From Silene latifolia (Eukaryota; Streptophyta; Magnoliopsida; Caryophyllales; Caryophyllaceae): a stretch of DNA of 64,000 bases. The position numbers were made by a program, and so were the translations under genes. Numbering within the stretch: the stretch's first letter is position 1; each line of letters starts with the position of its first letter. The DNA is taken from positions 67,432,099 through 67,496,098 of the forward strand of contig NC_133531.1 of assembly GCF_048544455.1 (NCBI RefSeq), read 5' to 3'. This document shows positions 10,110 to 21,647 of this stretch, in pieces. The notes beneath the pieces are model-generated. The model worked only from the letters and a program-made list of their open reading frames with translations, was not told the DNA's origin and made no database searches.

Positions 10110-10495
10110 CCAAAGCGTCTTGCTTGTGATAGGCTAATCCCATCACAAGCTGAAGACCTCTCACAAAAAGGGAGAGGGGACAAGATGGGGAACCCCCCAT
10201 GTGCTTTCCCACTCACTTCTCATGGGTATTTTGTGAGAAGAAACGGTATCGTCACAAGCTTGTGACGGATATCGCCGTCTTCAATGAGATTTTGTGATTC
10301 ACCAAAGCGTCTTGCTTGTGACGGGCTAATCCCGTCACAAGCTGAAAACCTCTCACAAAAAGGGAGAGGGGACAAGATGGGGCACCCCCTATGTGCTTCC
10401 CTACTCACCTCTCATGGGTATTTTGTAAGAAGAAACGGTATCCGTCACAAGCTTGTGACGGATATCGCCGTCTTCAATGAGATTTTGTGATTCAC
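10110..10495. repeat. Two tandem copies of a 192-bp non-coding element
   Basis: Units start at 10110 and 10302, each from CCAAAGCGTCTTGCTTGTGA to CAATGAGATTTTGTGATTCAC. They differ by a few substitutions. A diverged third copy lies at 21036-21231. Each unit is rich in CAAGCTTGTGACGG-type self-complementary words and ends in GTCTTCAATGAGA-TTTGTG, an end also seen on other small elements here. Probably a non-autonomous DNA element duplicated head to tail. Confidence 0.75.
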
Positions 10496-10497
10496 TA

Positions 10498-10959
10498 CCC
10501 CTTCCATTCTACTTTTAATGTTATACTTTCCATTTTGGAAAGGATCATATCCCTTAAATTGGAGAGAATGAAAACAATGTTATTTTGAAGGAGGGAATGA
10601 TAGTTAGTAAAAAGAAGTTAATTTGGTTACTCAATTATCATACTAAAACTAGAAAATAATTACTCCATCCACCCCTTATTGCCCTCCCTTTTTATTTTGG
10701 GGGGTTTAAGGAAAAGTGGGAAGTACCAAATTTTTCCCTTAAATTTAAGAAGAGTTGAAAAATTAATATTATGGTGCGTATTGTGGTAGTTATTTAGGAG
10801 CAATATTACATAATTGGAGTTTTTTATTACTAGATTTATAAAGGAGATAATTAACTTGGGATAAAATTTAAAGAGAAAGAGGACAATAAAAGTGGGACGG
10901 AGGGAGTAATTTGGATTGAAATTTTGGGAAGACAGAACAGATGGAATAGAGGGAGCATG
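10498..10959. mobile_element. Probable MITE carrying a nested Stowaway
   Basis: The left end CCCTTCCATTCTACTTTTAA and the right end read inward (GCTCCCTCTATTCCATCTG) are imperfect inverted repeats. The interior is interrupted by the cleaner Stowaway at 10663-10906. The target duplication is not clean, so the boundaries are approximate. Confidence 0.5.
10663..10906. mobile_element. Stowaway-like MITE
   Basis: TA at 10661-10662 and 10907-10908. Left end CTCCATCCACCCCTTATTGC; right end read inward CTCCCTCCGTCCCACTTTTA. Both continue into a similar subterminal segment (GCCCTCCCTTT against GTCCTCTTTCT). Interior AT-rich and non-coding. Confidence 0.82.
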
Positions 10960-11139
10960 TAATATAGTTTTATTTGCCCTAACATTTATTTTGATAACTA
11001 AGATTTTTAAATATGTATTTTCTCATATGACAGTGAGTTTTGTAAATTAAAAGTAAATAAATATAAAGATTTAATTTGGGCTATTATCCTATTTATTAGG
11101 TTACTTCTTAAGCTGTGAGATAGTTCTATAACAAAGTCT

Positions 11140-13625
11140 TTTTTTTTTTTGACAGCAACAAATAGCATAGCTTACAAAAGAGCTTCTTGGGCAAAGATTA
11201 TGAGCTATCCTATTCACTCCCCTAGGACAAAAACTAAAAGAGTAACAGTGAAAACGAGACCCAATAGACTTATATCCTAGATAATGCACTTGATAGACGC
11301 AATCGCCTTCTCCGCTCCAGCAACCTGCATAACCAAGATAAGACAATCCGTAACCAGTCTAACATGAAGATACCCTTCGTCCAAGGCTCATTTTAACACC
11401 ATGATAGCAGCAAGTCCTTCAGCATGCAGAGCAGAAGAGGCAAACGAGCGTGCGTGAGCAGTATTCCATAAGATCCCATCACCATCCAACAAGCACCACC
11501 CCATGCCAGAACTTCTATCAGCCCTCCAAGCAGCATCATAATTGACAGTGCAAACATTTTCGTACATAGGTCCACCAACAATCCAAGAGGGAAAGGAATT
11601 TCTAATCCTCTTTGCTAATTCAAAACTAGGAGAGAAGTCCAACAAAGGCGCTTGAAGAACGCTAGCGTCCTTACTGCACGCAACCTTAGTCATACACTGA
11701 ATTTCACTAAGAATAGAATTAAGTGCACCTATAGGCCAAGGGCGACGGTTCTTGAAGACCATATCATTCCTACAACACCAAATTCTCCAGAGAGTAGCTA
11801 TAAGGGGATAAAGGAGGTAGTTAGGGTATGGGCCATTTAAAAAATAAGTAACCCAGTTAATGACCCACACCCTAACATCAATATCCACCCCCGTGATTCT
11901 AAGTCCTAAAGGGCAGTTGAACTATAGAGCCTTTGCAAATCTACAATCTCTGAAGAGGTGAGAGATAGTTTCCACACAAGGAGTTAATTCGCAAGGAGTA
12001 CATGAGGAGCGGCAATTCAAATTTCGTTTGAGGAATTCATAACCCACGGGAAGGGCATTAGCCATAAATTCCATAAAAACACCCTTAGTTTTCTAGATAT
12101 AGGCAACTTTAGAATTTTGATTTGCAAAACGCAACAATGGTTGCAGACATTCTAGAACGATCAGCACCCGAGGTATGCCCATTAGATAAGACTACAACAG
12201 CAACATAGTATCCCGACATGACAGTGAAAGCACCATGTTTAGAAAATTTCCAATAGAAGGAGTTATCCGAAGGATGACACAGGATATAGGTTCCGAGGAT
12301 TTTCTTTGAAACTCCCTCACCCTAATCGAAACCGAGAGAGGAGAGATTCCTTCTCCTAAGATTATCATGAAGGTCACCAATCAGGAGTGTGTAATTAGTA
12401 AGAGCATAAAAAAAAATCTCCGCAAAGATCCTGAAGACTATAATAAACCTCTATTCATTTACTTTTCCAATCATCAAGACGAGAAGACGAGCCAATAGTC
12501 CAAGCAATATTTTTGTAAATAAGATTGGAACTCCAGACAAGGCTTTTAAGAGCCCATGATGACGCCGGGGGGGGGGGGGATTCTGGAAAAAATTATCATC
12601 TCAGATACCAAGCTTGGGACCAATAACTTTACTAATAAGACTTTCCGGGACACTTAAAATTCTCCAAGCAGACTTTGTAAGACGGGCTTGGTTAAAGCAT
12701 CCAATATTGCGAAGACTAAGACTCCCTTCTCCCACATGCCTACTAAGGAAGTCTTTACTACACCAATGAATAGACTTATTAGTTCTAGTTCCACTCCACC
12801 AAAAATGCACTATCAAAGACTGAAGTTTTGATGTTACACTTACCGGTATTCGAATACCGATAGAGAGAAAAGAGATAACGAAGAAAGAACAGAACGAATA
12901 AAAGTCAATTTACCATCCGAAGAGAGAAGAATGTTATTCCAGGACGATAACCTTCGCTTAGTTTTGTCTATAAGGAATTTAAACAAATCTCTCTTAGAAG
13001 ACCCAATACTCGTTGGTAATTCAAGATAGTTGCCAAGATCATTCTTAGGAGCAAATTTATACTCAGTCAAGCACTTCTTGACCGTCATAAGAGAGCAGTT
13101 TATTAGACGGAAAAGAATAGAAGACTTATCTTTATAAAGTGTTACCCAGAGGCTACACAATATTCATCGATAAAATTCATAAGATAGTCCAAATCTCCAT
13201 AGTCACCACGAATAAAGAAGAGAGAATCATCTGCAAATCCCCATACACAAAGTTGGCACTCTTCAAAGCTAACAAGCTCACAGACATAGAACCAACCGTC
13301 TTTGTTGTTGTTTATAAAAAGAAGAGCATAATGAATGATGTCACAATGGTGCATGTTGTGCAAGAGCAGTCCATGCACGAAGGGTGTTTGATTGTTTCGA
13401 TAATCTGTTAGTAGAGGGACGGGGTGAACCCGCGAAATTGTGACAAGGCAAAGAAAATCTAGAGAGTCATAAGCCGATTTGTTATAACCGGAGATAAGAT
13501 GTACAAACGCTTCGTAAGCTGTCCTATCCTCAACTGTGCAACCGGACTCAATGAACAAGACATCATAAATGATGTACATGAAGGGATCTGCGACCACCAG
13601 ATAGGCGGACGAACACTGACACATA
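11140..13625 (-). pseudogene. 5'-truncated L1-type LINE with RNase H domain
   Basis: Minus-strand ORF2 remnants in order. RT palm with GFADDSLFFIRG near 13230. Then LPTSIGSSKRDLFKFL, RRLSSWNNILLS and LSSLSLFSLSVF (12840-13100). Then FWWSGTRTNKSIHW and SLRNIGCFNQARL (12601-12816). Then a decayed zf-RVT stretch, and a C-terminal RNase H (11110-11888) with VNYDAAW, HAEGLAA and VTDC, the Asp/Glu/Asp catalytic positions. The 3' end is TGTC plus an A tract (T tract on + strand, about 11141-11151), the same junction as the LINE at 30470. Stops and frameshifts are numerous, and a run of 13 G/C occurs near 12567. Endonuclease and ORF1 are missing. Confidence 0.85.
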
Positions 13626-13639
13626 AAGGCTCAGAGAAG

Positions 13640-14110
13640 GGTATTTCAGGCTAATGATGAGAATAATACAAAGCCTACAGTCAAAGGTGTCGACATTGCC
13701 ATATTCATGCGTTGTTAATCCACGCGTCTGCAAATATCCTGCAGCTGGTTCTAAACCCGTTCCGTTTGCCTAATGGGGAATGGACAAATTAGGGTCGTTC
13801 ATTACAGGATCTGCGGATGTCGCTTACTACTTTTCGAAGTGGGTCGAGGCGGAAGTAATGGTCAATATAACAGAGGAAGCAGTAAGAAAGGTCATCTCGC
13901 AAAATATCATCACCAAGTTCATAGTGCCGATGGTGATATTTTTCGACCATGGGAGGCCGTTGTTCTGGAACGAGTTAATTAAGGCCTGGTTGTAAAAGTT
14001 TTTATAAACAAGCAAATCCTTGTTAGACCAACGAAAAATTGGGAAGATCTGAAAGGGAATGTGTCGTTGAACTAAATAGGGTCATATGGTCGATAAACCG
14101 TGAAGAAATC
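13640..14110 (+). pseudogene. Ogre/Tat-lineage integrase fragment
   Basis: About 13700-13995 reads, with a frame change, as an integrase core: LVLNPFRLPNGEW, then YYFSKWVEAEVMVNITEEAV, then ISQNIITKFIVPMVIFFDHG. In Tat/Ogre elements the corresponding text is DYFSKWVEAE and a second Asp in the (S/F)DNG/FDHG segment. Here the first catalytic Asp is replaced (AYYFSKW) while the second is kept. A further segment (VELNRVIWSINRE, about 14070) matches the region after the active site. No LTR, PBS or other domain is attached, so this is an isolated relic. Confidence 0.7.
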
Positions 14111-14660
14111 AACGGACCATATAATTTCAAAACTATTCAAAAAATTAATACTGGGACTTTTTTATGTTTTGAGCCCCAATTTTAAGAAATATTTGGAACC
14201 CCGTATTAGATGACCTTAAGTTTACAATTCTTTATGATCATATAACTTTTTACTTAAATACATGTTTCAGACTAAATAAAATGATTAAATAAAGAAAGAT
14301 GACAACAAATACAATATAATAATAATAATAGTTGTAGTAATAGTGTTAATAATTTGAATAGTTAAGCATATTTCATTTAAGTGTAAATTAAGATTTATTT
14401 TTGACGTAATGAGATAGTTGTTTGTTTTTACACTTATTTATTTTTAACAAAACTAGAGTGTGCTAAACACGATCTTTAAGAACTATTAGTAAATGGTTCT
14501 TAGTAGATAGCAGCGGCGGAACTAGCTAATGGGCTATATGGGCTACAACACAACCTCTTTTAAGAGTTAAAAATTCGGTCGTGTTAATTATCGTCGACAC
14601 TTTTACTAATTATCGTCGATAATTAACACATCTTTCCAACTTTGCCCCATATTAACTTCC

Positions 14661-14694
<34 letters not shown>

Positions 14695-15838
14695 TTTCTA
14701 ATTAAAAAAAAAAGACGGTTTTTCGGAGAAAAAAAAGTCGTAATTTAATTTACGAACTTTTCGATTAAAACGGTTTTAAACATACGGTAACAACGATCAA
14801 GTTAGTAACAGTTTTAAAAATATTTTCGTCCGGATTTTATTTTTTTGGATAAAATTTTTTTTCACCCGGAATTTTTTTTTTTGAAAAAAAAAAATCATTT
14901 TCTGACTTAGATTAATTTTTGGCGCGGTAATCGATAATCGCTAATCCGTTCTAACAATAATGATTATATTCTAACCCACCTAAAACTAGTAACTGTTTAG
15001 ATTACTTGTCGTCGATTACTTGAATTTGGTGGCGGAATTGAAGCGGTGGTGACGGAAATGTCGTACTTGAAAAAAGATGTTAAAATATGGAAGGTTTAGA
15101 GTGAGGGGTAGATTAGGAAAGTCATTAAAAAATGTCGACGATAATTAGTAAAATGTTGACGACGTTTAGCAGGTTGTTAAAAACTAGTAGACCATAATTT
15201 TATTCAACAAAACAAAGTAGCATAGTTGGTATAAGAAGAAAGATGAAAGGTTATTAAAGACCATGAGATCACTAGTACGAATCCCAAAGTGTGCTTTGAA
15301 TGAGCTTTTTTTTTGTTTCTTTAAAGCTGCATGTTTTTAATGCAATTTTGAGTTTTTCAACGTTTTATGAAATACTGAAATAGTTCTTATTTTTTAAGAC
15401 CTTTATGCATTTATTGTAATTTGTTTGTTGCTCCTTTAATTGTAAGTTGTTGCTCTTTTAGTTGGCCCTTTGATTGTTCATCATTAATCTTATCTTAACA
15501 ACTTCTTTCATTATAAAAAAACGATAATATTTGATACTCACTATAATTATTATTTGTCTAAAACAAGAGAAAGACACATTGGATTATGAATTAGGATAGG
15601 GAAGCAAGTACCTTTATTCTATTCCCTCTTTATTTTGAATTCTGAGGCAGGAAAGCTCCTTTACTTGATTGACACTTGACGAATGAATCTAAGCTAAGGA
15701 AGAAACCCGTGAATAGAAGAACATTTAAACCCTCCTCCTTCATCCACGTCACTACATTCAACCTTTTTTTAAAAAAAAAAAAAAACAGTAAAGGTGGGAC
15801 CCGCCGCAAAGAATCTGGATTTAATTTCTAAAAAACCA
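14111..15838. other. AT-rich non-coding stretch
   Basis: No gene seen. It holds a (TC)n microsatellite at about 14664-14690, repeated GTCGACGATAATTAGTAAA words on both strands around 14580-15150 that suggest a decayed TIR element, and homopolymer A/T runs. Confidence 0.4.
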
Positions 15839-16057
15839 CTAGTTTTATACCCGTGCAAATTGCACGGGGTTGTAGTTTCGGAGTGATTAAGTAGTGTTGT
15901 TAATAGGGGATGCTCTTTCGTGGTAATATAAATTTGGGAATTCTGAAAGTACAAAAATAAATTCTCGAAAATCGGAGGAGTTAACAAAAGTAGATAAATT
16001 GGAAAGAAATAAGTACAACAAAAAGCTGTTATGTGATACAATCATAAATTAATTGAA

Positions 16058-16405
16058 CTATAGCTTCTTACAAACTTCTTTATACACTACGCTGTTTCTT
16101 CTATTGGAGACGCGTTTATCATTATCGCAAATCAGAATCTTCAATCCCTTTTTGCTTGTGACTCTTGAAATAGCGACATAGAGCTGACCGTGCGTAAACA
16201 CCAACCTTGGAAGGTAAAGGCCGACATGTGCTAGGGACTGTCCTTGGCTCTTATTTATTGTCATTGCAAAACACATCGCAACGGGGAATTGTCTTCTGTC
16301 AAACTGCACCGGGAACTTACTGGAATCAGATGGAGTAAGTGTAATAAGGGCAATATGCACTTTATCGCCCTTATGACTACCCGATAAGATTGTTGCTCTA
16401 ATCAC
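16058..16405 (-). pseudogene. Helitron PIF1-like helicase, C-terminal fragment
   Basis: 115 codons with [20 protein letters not shown], then [16 protein letters not shown], then [20 protein letters not shown]. These are the last helicase motifs of plant Helitron Rep/Hel proteins, which unwind DNA during rolling-circle transposition. The Rep nuclease domain and the ATP-binding motifs are absent: upstream sequence is AT-rich and non-coding. The protein cannot be functional, but it fixes the orientation of the surrounding Helitron. Confidence 0.85.
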
Positions 16406-17362
16406 TCGTGCAATTTATTTATTATAAATAATTATAAAAATATATGTGAAATATGATACCAATATTAAAATAACAACGACCCGCTCCTACATTATGTACA
16501 TTTATGTTCCAATTTATGAATGTATCACGTCCTGTTTTTTAGGGTCAAAGACTTATTAATGTTGACCCGCGCGTGACCTGTTGACCTGAACACAAAAGTT
16601 ATTTCAGCGTGGAAATCCACTACATTTGACCGAACACAAAATTTATTTAAGGGTCGAAACCCAACTCGTTTGACATTGTGAGTCAAAGATAAATAAATAA
16701 TATATTATTAAAACATTAATATTTGAATATTATATTTATAAATGCTTTAAAATAAGCTTGATAACTAATGAGTATAATTATATTATAAATATTTAAGGTT
16801 CGAAATTCAAACCGTTTGACCCCTTGGGTCAAAGATAAATGAATAATATGTTCAACCTGTTTAAAATATGATAAAATAAAGGACGGCAACCCTGATTCCT
16901 AATTTTCACGGGTAGTTCTTTATACAAAGTTGACATTTAAGATTATTGTTACATTAATAATCATCTCCTTTTAAATTTAGATCATTATAAATGAAGTTTT
17001 GAAATAAAGTAATAAACACCTCCTCGTCTTCCACTAATTTAGTGGGAGATATAGCGAAAAAATAAATTCAGTGGGTCCCTTATCTCATCATATGAGAGGT
17101 CTTTCAATAACACTATTGAGAGACCGTCTCTCTGGAGTTTTTGTGCTCCTCTTTTGGTTAAACAATTTTAAATTAAAGTTATATTAAAAAAATTATATTT
17201 GAATTATAAATTTCATTTGCAATTAACGTAAATGATGGATTACTATTAATTGGCTGAGCGGTTATTATAGTATGATATCCTCTTGGTAGCTAAATTTGAG
17301 TTTTCAATCAATTATTCTTTTGTTATACATGTCTGAATAGTTGGAGACCTGTGAAAATTAGT

Positions 17363-17757
17363 AAGCCTATTATTCATTTAGTCTAAGTTATGAATGTCTG
17401 TGAAACCCATGCACGTACAAAATAGAAATTTTGACTCGTACACATTTAAAATAACAATTTCCCATTTTTTTATTTTGGTGCATATTTCCTCCAATTTTTC
17501 AGATTCTTTACCTTTTTTACTTTTTTTTTTCCCGGTGTATTCAACTAATTATTTACGTTGGTAAACCTATTTTTATTTAGTCTAACTTATGAATGTTTGT
17601 AAAATCCATGCACGGACAAAATAGAAATTTTGACCCGTGCACATTTAAAATTACAATTTTCCATTTTTTATTTTGGTACACATTTCCTCCAATTTATCAT
17701 ATTCTTGATCTTTTTACTTTTTTTTGGTACATTCAACTAATTATTTACGTTTCCTTT
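17363..17757. repeat. Tandem duplication, period about 199 bp
   Basis: The segment from GTAAGCCTATTATTC (17363) recurs from GTAAACCTATTTTTA (17562). The two share CATGCAC-TACAAAATAG-type text, TTTCCTCCAATTT and ATTCAACTAATTATTTACG. Copies differ by scattered substitutions and small indels. Confidence 0.75.
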
Positions 17758-18045
17758 AATGGGTTTATATGTTTGATTAACAAAAGGTAAGTACTCTCCT
17801 TAAAAGTCACGTGCATGTGAGGTCATAAAAATTCACGCCAAAAACACATGTAAAAAATTTGATGAATGAAGGGGAAAAGTATTAATTATTGAAACACATA
17901 CAATAACAAAAATGATAATTGAACTTGTACACGTTTGAAACGATTTAGTTGAATCGTCAAATATTCAAATCCGTCATATTATCATATAAGTATACAATGA
18001 TTAAAAAGTGTAAGGATATATTATATACATAATTTAATAAAAATA

Positions 18046-18245
18046 CTCCCTCCTATTTAAGTTGATCCTCCTTATTTTCATTTTCAGTTTATTCGAGTTA
18101 GCTCCCGTACGTATTTCTTTATTTGAAAGCTTTGGGTGACCTAAATTCAATTGCATGTGGGGGCAGTGTGATTTTTGTGGTCCATAATCACTCCCTTAAT
18201 TAAAGTGGACAAATGAAAGGGAACTTCACCTTGAATAAGAGGAAG
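18046..18245. mobile_element. Stowaway-like MITE
   Basis: TA at 18044-18045 and 18246-18247. Left end CTCCCTCCTATTTAAGTTGA; right end read inward CTTCCTCTTATTCAAGGTGA. 200 bp, non-coding, inside the Helitron. Confidence 0.82.
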
Positions 18246-19391
18246 TATAAAACGGGCTATCAATAAAGTTATGTATAAAAAACTTTAGTATACACTAACA
18301 TTTACATTTAGCCTACCTAAACAACACTAAGTCTCCCTTAAGACGACTCTATCAGTCTTAAGTTTTGCGAGCTGTGACGGATCAAGTACATACCACTCGT
18401 ATATATATAAGAAAGTATTTGTTTTGATAAAGTGATATAATAGTTGACATGTCTTAAACTTAATATGGATAGTTCCGTCTTAAATGAGAATTTGTGCGTA
18501 AAGAAACTATTTTCCCAAATTTTTTGTAATGTGATACTCCATGAAGAACATTATGCTACAATTGATAAATTGGGTCGTACTTCCATAGATATTTGGTACA
18601 CATAAGGAGTACAACACAAAATCTTCTAGACCTCTCATTATTTGCCAGGCCTCTTAAACACATTATTACCCCCTTAAACCCTATTACTACTCTCTCACTT
18701 CCGCCGTTAACTATCAACCCTTTTTTTCCATCTATTTTAATTTTTTCTCTACTTCCTCCCTCCTCAACTTTATCTTCTATTATTCTTACTTTATTCCATA
18801 AATTAACAATTATTTCAATTAAATTATCAATTATCCAACAACCTACCATTATATATGTAAGATAATTAGTTATTAAGTTCATAGTGAAGAATTGAAGTGG
18901 GTTGATCAGTAGATCTGCATCGTTGCTTAATGAATGTCGTGGATTGGATCAAAAGAGTGGGATATTCATGCATGTAGAGAAGATTATATCATATTTCTGA
19001 TCAATTTTAATATCTTTCTTTATTTACAAATTTTTATAGTTGAATTTTTTTTTGTTCCAATTGAAGTTTGAGTTTATGATTTATTGTAAACAATTTAATG
19101 AATTAGTTTTTTGTCAAATTTAAAATAAGAATCAATTTATGAGATTATAGTGTTTATGTGTTTTTGTTTTTATTTTTAGCTTGATAAGCTGTATAGTTTA
19201 ATCAGTGGATTGAGTTATTTCATTTGTTTTTGCGTTAATATAAGTTATTAATAGAAATTTCATTGAAGTTAATTAATGGGTAATTAATTGTTCAACTTGA
19301 GAGAATTGTTGCATACAAAGAAATTGATCACATAAAACGTGGAGGGGAAGGGTGGGGACACTTATTTAAATAAATAAAATAATGTACTTTT

Positions 19392-19422
19392 AACCACAGG
19401 CTGACACGTCAGCTCTGTGGTT
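19392..19422. other. Near-perfect palindrome with TGACACGTCA core
   Basis: AACCACAG-GCTGACACGTCAGCT-CTGTGGTT forms a long dyad about 20 bp inside the proposed Helitron 5' end. Its centre has the ACGT core recognised by bZIP-type factors. It may be a Helitron terminal feature rather than a host regulatory site. Confidence 0.6.
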
Positions 19423-19441
19423 GTTCGTTTAATAAATAGGA

Positions 19442-21035
19442 TTTTGTATGTAAATATTTACGCTTAGGTTTTATACGTAAATATTAATAAATAATTTAAA
19501 TCAAGAATAGTTCAGTCTAAATTTTTACACAATAATAAATTACAATAACAACAATAATAATAAAGTACAATAAATTTTTTTATAATGAATTATACCGCAA
19601 GTGCCCAGATGTGTTAATGCAACCAAAAACGCGGACTAATCTTAGTGTTAAACAATTAATCCGATAAATTAATCAGAAAAATAATCTGACTTATCCAATT
19701 ACTCACATAAAATTTCAATTTAACTACATAATGTGAAACAATTAAAAAAATTAATATTTAATAAACAACTAAGATGAATTTCGTCCGAGCGATATCATAT
19801 GCTGGAGAAAGAAATCACATAATTAAAGAGAATAATAATTTGATCAAACTCATTCATCAAATTATTCTTTTAAATTAATAATTCACACACCACATAAATT
19901 AATACACCACAAAAAAATTTTAAAAAAAATTATTAAAAGAAGTAAAAGATTTGCTAAACAAGAAAATTTGTATGAGGTAGATTTGAGAGTAGAAATATAT
20001 TTACAAAAAAATTTAAATCTGAACTTTTCAAAAAACAATTATGAAAAAAGATAATTATATTTGAGCAAATATAATATAAAAACCTAAATCACCAGTAGCT
20101 ATCGCCTTTGTCGATAACCAGGGATACAAGCGTGGATCCTCGACATGCATATGGAGGTGTTAATAAAATTATTAAAATTAGAAGAATTTATAAGAGAGGG
20201 GCAGTAAAAATATTAATGAGAGATGTTTAATATGGAATAGGTTTTGAGTTTTGAAGGAAGGAATGAAAATATGTCTAGCGAGAGGCGGTGTGGATAAAGA
20301 CTAGGAGTATGAGACTTAGGGTTGTTAGTTTATCTCTAGATTGTTATGTGAACTGAACAGCTTTTCAAGTGGAATGGGTTGAGGTCTTGAGGACTTGAGG
20401 TGGTGGTAGGTTGGGTGGAAAATGGCTAATGGGCCGTTTTATGGCAAATTTAGGGCCTATTAGATAACGGCAATTCTAATTTAATACGGGTTTTTCCGTC
20501 TTAAATTTAAAATTTGTTTTGGTCTTAAACTTAAGACATGCTAAATACTCCATGTGTGATGTACGTATAAGACAAAACTCAAAAGCATAAATGCATAATG
20601 TTTAAGAAAAGTAAAAGGTTTGTCTTATATAAACATGTGAGATGATATTTGTCCTATAAAAATGCATAATTCTCATTTAAGACGGGTGCATATGTTTTAA
20701 ATTTAACACATGTCAATTACTTTGAATAAGACAAAAGCAGAATATATAGGAAAAATTAAAAGATTTATTCTATATGTACAATGGATAATATTTGACCCAT
20801 TTTATTGTTATGATGGATACTTTCATCTTAAGGAAGAGTAGTTCTTATCTATTAGGCATTAGCTATATTGTACTCTATACCATATTACTATTGTATACGA
20901 CATATATACATTACTTTATAATTTTTTATCTCTATATTTAATATTCAAATGGTATTAAAGCAAACCAAGTTATAAAGAAATTGATATGCCATGACAAAAG
21001 AAACTTTACAATATTTGTAAGAAGTTTATGGAATT
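19442..21035. other. AT-rich non-coding stretch
   Basis: No gene seen. Several CCGTCTTAAA/TTTAAGACGGG words (20490-20700) mark small, decayed non-autonomous elements. Some of it probably belongs to the Helitron that ends at 21372, whose 5' end I could not find. Confidence 0.35.
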
Positions 21036-21231
21036 CAAAGCGTCTTGCTTGTGACGCGCAGTATTCGTCACAAGTTGAAGACAGATAATGCCCCTCTCAC
21101 AATATCGCACGTGGGAGGGCAAGTGAGGGGGAAATGGAGCACCCAATGGATAGTGTCACTTGCATATTGTGAGAGGGCACTATCCGATTTCAGCTTGTAA
21201 CGGATAGTGCCGTTTTCAATGAGAATTTGTG
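21036..21231. repeat. Diverged copy of the 192-bp element
   Basis: Begins CAAAGCGTCTTGCTTGTGAC and ends TTTTCAATGAGAATTTGTG like the tandem units at 10110-10495, with a different centre containing CTCTCACAATATCGCACGTG. Confidence 0.7.
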
Positions 21232-21342
21232 TATATGGAATTATGTAACACGTTATAACTTTAGAATATAATTTTATTGAATTCTGTTTTTTATATTTTG
21301 TAATTTAGTGAAACAGTATTTAAAACAAGTTTAATAAGCAAT

Positions 21343-21372
21343 CCCGTGCAATTTTGCACGGGTTGAAACTAG
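21343..21372 (+). mobile_element. Helitron 3' terminus, plus strand
   Basis: Hairpin CCCGTGCA-ATTT-TGCACGGG then TTGAAACTAG, followed by T at 21373. It is nearly the same as the minus-strand end at 15839, so it is the same Helitron family in opposite orientation. The 5' end of this copy is not located. Confidence 0.75.
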
Positions 21373-21647
21373 TTCATTATATAGCCAAATGTAAATTATA
21401 AATTGTAAAGCAATAAGGATAATCATTAAGAATTTGGTCTTTCTAGAAAAAGTTAATGATAAATACTTGTATCACTAGGTTGAATTCCCACAAAAATTAA
21501 GCTATCCGTCATATTGAGAATTTTAAAAAATATACTCACATATTTTAAAAATGGAAGGATCATAAGTTAAAGATGGTTATTAGATTAATTTAAAGTAATT
21601 TTGATAGAATTACCGATTGAATTAAAAAATATATGTATATGAGTATA

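Larger units (their letters stand above)
15839..19441 (-). mobile_element. Helitron, minus strand, helicase-bearing remnant
   Basis: On the minus strand the right-hand end begins TCCTATTTATTAAACGAAC, preceded by A (+ position 19442 is T). The left-hand end is hairpin CCCGTGCA-AAT-TGCACGGG (15850-15868) followed by TATAAAACTAG and then T. A 5'-TC start, a 3' hairpin with CTAG and insertion between A and T are the Helitron hallmarks. The body contains a Helitron helicase C terminus (16058-16405) in the matching orientation, a 200-bp tandem duplication (17363-17757) and a Stowaway MITE. The 3' end is well supported. The 5' end at 19441 is inferred from its form and from the palindrome just inside it. 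Confidence 0.72.

Noticed and set aside
18556-18882. Overlapping 108- and 90-codon frames on opposite strands
   Set aside because: AT-rich Helitron interior, no domain, hydrophobic low-complexity text.
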